DNA of 64,000 nucleotides from Batkoa obscura. Taxonomy: Eukaryota > Entomophthoromycota > Entomophthoromycetes > Entomophthorales > Batkoaceae. This document shows positions 57,896-64,000 of this stretch, piece by piece; position 1 is the stretch's first letter, and each line of letters begins with the position of its first letter. Location of the stretch: assembly GCA_030770535.1 (NCBI GenBank), contig JASVEC010000021.1, forward strand, positions 444,001 through 508,000, written 5' to 3'. Made by a program: the position numbers and the translations under genes. The notes beneath the pieces are model-generated. The model was not told the DNA's origin, did not search any database, and was given only the letters and a program-made list of their open reading frames with translations.

Positions 57896-60307
57896 ATGGC
57901 AATTTTAAATCAATTAAATAAACTTCAATTGACAATTAAACTTAGACAATCGAATAGATGTACTATCAATAAAGCATATAGATCAATTTATTCAAAATCT
58001 TTAATTAACAATGGAATAAAATCAACTGATATATCACTCAATCATGGTAAAAAGATGAATTTTAGGATTAATAAACTAAATGTAGTAAAATCAACCTATT
58101 ACAGTAGCATCAGTTCAAACTCAATATTTTCAACTCCAAAGACGATATTACAACATATAGGTAATTTATCAACTGAACCGTTAGAAGATTCGTTATTATA
58201 TTTTGATTTGACTGCTTCCCAAATCGAGTGCTTAACTCAAGATATCATTGATACTAGTCAACAAATATTGGACCAAATATCTGTATTAAAACCGGAAGAA
58301 TGTAATTCTGAAACCGTGATATCAAAATTAGCAGACTTAGAAACTTGGACAACTACATATACTTCCTCATGTACTTTTCCTATGTATATTTCTAAGGATA
58401 AAGAGGTAAGACAAGCTTGTTCTAAAGCTTATCAAGAATTATCTAAACATTCGATTCAATCTTCAATGAGGATGGATATTTATTATGCGGTTTGTAATGC
58501 GAAGAAAAATATGGAAGTTAAGGAAGAAATGAAAAAATTATCGGATGAAGATAAAAGGTATATCAATAAATTATTAGAAGACTATCATAAGCTTGGATTT
58601 CATTTGGAAACTGAAAAGAGACAATTGCTATCAGATACATTGGTAGAATTATCTGATTTATCCAATCAATTTTCTAATAACGTTGCAGCGGATAATACAA
58701 CGGTTCAATTAAAAAAAAGCGAGTTAGAAGGTCTTCCAGAATTTTATTTTTCAACAGTTAAAAAAGTGGAAGATGGAGAAGAAGGAGAACCTAAATTCGA
58801 AATTACAATGAAATACCCGGATATCAATCCAATATTAGAAAAAGCCAAAAATTCAGATATTAGAAAGAAGATTGAATTTGTTTATAATTCTAGATGTGAG
58901 CAGAATATTCCATTGTTAGAAAGAGCCTTAGTATTAAGAGAAAAAGTGGCTAAAATATTAGATTATGAAAATTATGCAGAATATCGATTAAAAGGCCGTA
59001 TGGCAGATAAGCCAAAAATAGTATTTGATTTTTTAGAAGATTTAAAAAATCGGTTTGAACCTTTACTTCAAAAAGAGTTATATAATTTATTAGAACTTAA
59101 AAAAGAAGAGGATGTAAATGCTAATGAATTGGAATCTTGGGATATGGCATATTATAAAGAGAAATTGATAAGTAAAGAATGTAATATAGATCAAGAAAAA
59201 ATACAAGAATATTTTCCATTACCCCATGTAACTGAACAAATGTTCAATATTTATTCCAATTTGTTTAATATTGAATTTACCATTTTAAATAAAAGAATGG
59301 ATTATTGGGATCCGGAAGTGGATTTAGTTAAAGTAAGTGATAAAGATAGCAAAGAAGTATTGGGCTATTTTTACCTTGATCTTTACCCGAGAGAAGGTAA
59401 ATTTACTCATGCGGCTTGTTTTCCATTACAACCAGGGTGTGAATTTAATCAACAATTCCAATATCCCATTGTAGCTATGGTATGTAATTTCACTTCCCCA
59501 AATCAACAATTAAATCGACCAAGTTTACTTCGTCATTATGAAGTGATTACTTACTTTCATGAATTGGGACATGTCCTTCATTGTGTATTATCTAAACCAA
59601 AATATTCTAAATTTACTGGGGTTAATGTTGAACATGATTTTGTGGAAACACCATCTCAACTATTGGAAAATTGGTGTTGGGATCAAAAAGAACTAAAACT
59701 ATTATCAAAACATTATCAAACTGGAAAGCCATTGGAAGATACAATGATTGATAATTTAATTTTAAGTAAAAATTTAACACCTGCTTTATTTTGGTCAAGA
59801 CAGTTAGTATTCGCTTTTTATGATATGTATCTTCATACAGGAGATGGTAAGTTATTATATTTTATTTTAATATTTAATATTATAATATGCTTTTTTTAGC
59901 TAAAAGCATAAATACTACTGAATTTATGAAACAACTTCGATATAAAATATTGAAAAGTAAAACTCAATCAAACACATTTTCAAATGCTACATTTAATCAT
60001 ATAATGGGTGGCTATGATGCTGGATATTATGGTTATCTTTGGGCTCTAGTTTATTCAGCTGATATTTATCATACTCTATTTAAAAATCAAAATGATAATG
60101 ATAATCAACTAAGTGGTAAATTATATAGAAATATTATTTTAAATTCAGGTGGATCAAAGTAATTTTATATTGTATTGTTTATTTTATTATTTACTTATTA
60201 TTTTCAGAGATGCTATTAATATGCTAAAACAATTGTTAAATAGAGAACCATCAGCAGATCATTTTATTCAATCTTTTGTTGGAGATTTGAAACAAATAAA
60301 ATATTAG
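57896..60307 (+). CDS. M3 metallo-oligopeptidase A (saccharolysin/thimet-type), possible mitochondrial form
   Basis: Exons 57896-59846, 59900-60158 and 60208-60307 give 769 aa. M3 peptidases are zinc enzymes that cut short peptides; yeast Prd1 works in cytosol and the mitochondrial intermembrane space. The zinc site is [10 protein letters not shown] (HEXXH) with the third ligand in the downstream segment around FVETPSQLLENW; the substrate loop [12 protein letters not shown] is in exon 2. The first ~55 residues (MAILNQLNKLQLTIKLRQSN onwards) are rich in Lys/Arg/Ser/Asn and almost free of acidic residues, like a mitochondrial presequence, so import is plausible; the paralogue lacks it. An alternative start is the Met of MNFRINKLNV near residue 54. 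It faces its paralogue tail-to-tail, 62 bp between stops. Confidence 0.92.
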
Positions 60308-60369
60308 AATAATGGAGTTTAAATGTTACTTTATTTTATATAATAATATTTTATTTTAAAATAAAACTA

Positions 60370-62643
60370 TTAAAGTTTTGGTTTAATAGATTCAAGAAAA
60401 GCTTCATTAGTAGGTTCACGATCTAGGAAAGAGGTAAGCATATCAATAGCATCTCTAAAAAAGAAATAAGTTAAAAATTCTAAAGACAAAAAATTGAATA
60501 AAATTACTTTGAAGCCCCAGGTAACAAAATTTCATTTCTATAAGATAAACCAACTTTAGGACCAGCAATATCATCCAATGATTTAAATTTACTAGCAAAC
60601 ATATCTGCAGAAAACACTTCGGACCAAAGGTAACCATAGTATCCAGCATCATAACCCCCCATTAAATGACCAAAAGTAGCTACAAAACAAGTATCAGGCT
60701 GTCCTGATACTAATGAAATTTCTTTCTTTAAATTAAGAAATAACTCATTAATATTTAACCTTTCATCTAATAAAATAATTAATGTAAAATTTAAATAATA
60801 ACTAATATAAGCAATTACCAGTTTCAATAGAATGAATTTTTAAATCAAAAATAGCAAACAATAATTGACGAAGATAAAATAAGCCAGAGCCAACATTTTT
60901 AGAATCAATTAAAGAATCAATTAATTCCTCAGGTATTTTATCATTAGATTCATAATGAGATGAAAGATAAGATAATATTTTTTTATCCCAACACCAATTT
61001 TCTAACATTTGAGAAGGAGCTTCCACGAAATCACCTTCTACATTAGTACCATGGAATCTAGAATACTTGGTTTTTGAGCAAATGGTATGCATTACATGAC
61101 CTAATTCATGGAAATAAGTCACTATTTCACTATGTCTTAATAAAGAAGGTGATGATGTTGTGGGTTTTGTAAAATTAGCCACCATAGCAGCAACTGGTAC
61201 TTGACGAGTACCATTAGATAATTGAGCACCACTTTGGATTGGGAAACATGCTGCATGGGAATATTTACCTGGACGTGGAAACAAATCTAGATAAAAATAG
61301 CCCATCAATTCCTGAGTTGTACCATCACTAACTTTAATTAATTTGATATCTTGTGGTGTATCTAAATTCCAGCTAAAATTATTTTCAATTGTTTCAAATT
61401 TCAAATTTAATACTTTTTGATATAATTCCAACATCTTTTCAGTTACTTGATCTAATGGATAATATTCTTTGATCTTTTGATGATCTACTTTGAACTTATT
61501 TTTTAATAATTGGTTCTTTAAATAACTAGTATCGTAAGAATGAATTTCGTTAGCCTCCGCTTCAAACGTCTTTTTAAGTTGTAATAATTCAGGGAGTTCT
61601 TGTTTACCATAAGTAGTTAAGGTATCTCTTAAATCATTTAAAAATTTATTAACTGCATCTGCTTTTTTAGCCATCTTCAATTCTAATTTAAAATCTGCAT
61701 GATTTTTATAACCCAATAAGTTAGCAGCTTTGAGACGTAATTGAAGTGCTTGTTCTAATACTTCAATATTACTAGAACATCTAGAGTTATATACTTTTTC
61801 TACTTTTTGACGAGTTGAGCTTAATTTAGCATTTTCTAATGTTGGTACAACATCCGGATATTTCATGGTTAATAAATAAACTTGTTGTCCATTATCGTTC
61901 TTTTTTTGTTTAAGATTATTAATGAAATCTTCTGGAAGTCCATCTAATTCTTCTCTAGTAAGTTCAATTTCAGTTTCATCTTCAGCAATTGTTTTAGCAA
62001 AGACAATTGAAAGTTCAGATAATTTATTCAAAATGGTTTTCAATTCTTCTCTCTTATCCTTTGGCAAATCCAAACCATTACGTTTAAATTCTAATACTGT
62101 TTTTTCAATAAATTTTTGATCTTCTGAATTTAATTTACTGACATCGATGTTACGCTGTGCATTCTTAACAGCTTCATAAAAATCTTCACGCATAGAAACT
62201 TCAATTTCAAATTCACTCAACTTGTGCTCCAATTTAGAACTTTCTTCACGAAGGGCCTTATCGGTATGGACGTGCTGTGGCATGTAGACAATACTCTTAT
62301 AAGTACCATACCAAGTCTCTAATTCAGCTAAACGTTTAAATACAGTATCAAAGTTACATTCTTCAGCTTTTAAGTTAGCAATGGCATCATATTCTTTACG
62401 ACCAATAGCTATCAATTCTTCACTTAAATTTTGTAAATCTTCTACATCAATATCAAATCTTAAACGGATGCCCTCGACTTCAGAGACTTTACTAGGTTTT
62501 ATGCTTTGTGGTTGCTGTATATCAATTCCGGTCATTTTTTTAAAGCTTCCAAGTGGACAATTTTTCCAATTTATATACCTTGAGCTATGACGTGTTCCTT
62601 TCTGGTTATTTGCTTCTGCTACTTTATTGGCTTTGAAATTCAT
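60370..62643 (-). CDS. M3 metallo-oligopeptidase B (paralogue of A)
   Basis: Exons 62643-60819, 60766-60508 and 60454-60370 give 722 aa. It is the same family as the convergent gene at 57896-60307: zinc motif [11 protein letters not shown], glutamate-ligand segment [15 protein letters not shown], and the loop [20 protein letters not shown]. Both introns fall at the same positions and phases as in A, and the middle exon is exactly 259 nt in both. The N-terminus ([20 protein letters not shown]) is basic but lacks the long presequence-like stretch of A, so this copy is probably cytosolic. Frequent identical blocks (ECN, ETW, GEF-like) show clear but not recent duplication. The start is the first Met in frame after upstream stops. 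Confidence 0.92.
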
Positions 62644-63939
62644 AGTTTTGAACTTTTGTTCTTCAAATTAGGAACTTATGGTGTTTTTTAATTTAATAAT
62701 TTTTTATTGAAAATTTGACTTCAAAAATGTTATTTACGTTTTAATTATTAAAAAGATTAAGGGACTAACATGCCAACCTCTTATTCGGTTGCTTATCGTA
62801 TTTTTTGATAACTTCCGAAGTATATTCATTATTTTAGGTGACATTTATTTTTTATTCTATTTTACTTGAAATAAACACTGTTCATTCTGTTCCGAACTTT
62901 AAAATAGCACTACTTATTTTGGATAAGGATCAAGATAAAAAACATCCAAAGATAATCCAAGTATTTAAAATAATTAGGTATAAATTTTTGGCCTTCTAAT
63001 AGTTTACTATATACTAATGCGATAGAAAGAAAAATATTTAATTTTTTTATTTATATCTATATCTATACATTATTGATTTGATTTAAAAAAAACCAGGTGT
63101 ATTTTAAATTTTAATATTTTTGTCATAAATATTAATTATAAAAAATAAGATACTTAACAGAATATAGTACTTGACACTCTTTAATTTGCTTATAGTTTAT
63201 ATTAGAAAATATTTATAAAAAACATAAAGGTAAGAAATAAACAATATTTTCTTATAATCAATTATTACATAAACAGTATATTATCTAAATTTTAAAAATA
63301 AAGTTAAAAATGTCTCATTTTTTATTTATTTATTTGCTTTTTATTAATACATTTCTACCAAACCACCCCATTAAATAATTAAGTATTTGTTGCGAAAAAA
63401 GTCAAAGGCTATATTATCGTAAATCGTTATATTGAAAATTTTTAATGCTTTACTATTAATATATATAATAACACTATGATATATATTTTATTATTAAATT
63501 AACTTATAGTTTCGAAAACCTTGTTAGTGATTTATAGACCAATTAAACACCATCAATTAAATTGAAATATTTTGAAATCTCAGTTAAATTTGATATCCAT
63601 TAAAACAATAAATACTAAAAAATATATATAATAAAGCATAATAATATGAATTCAAAAATCATTTAATAATACAACTTAAATATAATATAACAATATCAAT
63701 TAAATTTATTAATAATACTAAAATTTCGATCGTCAATTTTTAATCCAATGAATTGCCGTGAATCGACTTAATTAAGTGATTTTATTTGTAAAGCGAAATT
63801 TAGCAGAATTAAACATGAAATTCTGAGTTTACCAGCGAATAATGGGAAGCTGCAATTTAAGATAATGAATAAGTTAAAAGCATCTTCCTCTTCGCGTTTG
63901 CGTCCATAAAGTTCCTAAACCAAAACAAACAACTTCACT
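62644..63939. other. Intergenic upstream of eS1, no gene seen
   Basis: 1.3 kb of AT-rich DNA between divergent starts. The last ~60 bp before the eS1 ATG contains a pyrimidine-rich, locally GC-rich patch (CTTCCTCTTCGCGTTTGCGT, 63885-63904) unusual for this window and a likely promoter or 5'-UTR element of the ribosomal protein gene. No MITE copy is recognisable. Confidence 0.45.
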
Positions 63940-63959
63940 ATGGCTGTAGGAAAAAATAA
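63940..63959 (+). CDS. 40S ribosomal protein eS1 (RPS1/RPS3A), first coding exon only
   Basis: The exon encodes MAVGKNK, the near-invariant N-terminus of eukaryotic eS1, after an ACTTCACT leader and a pyrimidine-rich 5' region. It is followed at once by a GTATGT donor (63960), leaving phase 2. The rest of the gene lies beyond the right edge. eS1 is a component of the small subunit near the mRNA exit site. Because only 20 nt are visible, the call rests on this short signature plus the splice donor; an early intron is common in fungal ribosomal protein genes. Confidence 0.6.
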
Positions 63960-64000
63960 GTATGTAATTGAAAAGAGAAATATGAATAAAGATAGAAATA

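Overview
The window looks like nuclear DNA of an early-diverging fungus. It is very AT-rich (only about a quarter GC by eye), has many short GTAAGT...AG introns of about 50-90 nt, Asn/Gln homopolymer runs, A-rich start contexts, and typical fungal genes: a Vrg4-type GDP-mannose transporter, an SREBP-like membrane bHLH factor, a Pcl/Pho80-type cyclin, a membrane protein with an SH3 domain, and a Lys5-type phosphopantetheinyl transferase. Mitochondrial branched-chain ketoacid dehydrogenase argues against an anaerobic gut fungus. My best guess is a Zoopagomycota/Entomophthoromycotina-type genome; that is inference from composition and gene style only.

Layout. 1-10.2 kb: the 3' part of an alpha/beta hydrolase gene, two foldback MITEs, a DNAJC12-like J-protein tail-to-tail with an 8-exon aldehyde dehydrogenase, an SH3 membrane protein, and BCKDH E1-alpha tail-to-tail with ORC6. 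11-15.2 kb: an intronless SREBP-like gene and a malate dehydrogenase ending in SKL (peroxisomal). 15.2-25.6 kb: gene-poor AT-rich DNA around a lone Pcl-type cyclin. 25.6-30.9 kb: three minus-strand genes, namely EMC2, a basic DUF2011-like protein and a 16-exon FHA-kinase (Chk2/Cds1). 31.3-33.7 kb: a gene graveyard with a decayed PCNA paralogue and a decayed copy of the hydrolase seen at the left edge. 35.9-51.6 kb: OST1, an RNF126-like RING protein, Vrg4, a CorA/Alr magnesium transporter, Lys5, and the large ribosome-biogenesis factor UTP10. 51.6-55.6 kb: a desert rich in MITEs. 55.6-64 kb: LSM4 and SF3B4 (both splicing), two paralogous M3 metallopeptidases tail-to-tail, and the first exon of ribosomal protein eS1 running off the right edge.

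The genes do not form a pathway cluster; they are mostly housekeeping (replication and checkpoint, splicing, ribosome biogenesis, ER/Golgi glycosylation, mitochondrial and peroxisomal metabolism). Recurring architecture: convergent gene pairs only 10-92 bp apart, microexons of 6-15 nt recovered by joining exons in frame, and a ~105 bp foldback element (terminal repeat ATATGGGGATG, TA flanks) present in about ten copies in the intergenic DNA. I found no CRISPR array, tRNA, rRNA or intact autonomous transposon, and no clearly new multi-gene system. The best candidates for a second look are the MITE family, the PCNA-like relic, the RING-D substitution and the microexons. Two genes (the kinase and Lys5) need a one-base adjustment at a homopolymer to keep frame, which could be sequence error. 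GC content and all homology statements come from reading, not from searches.
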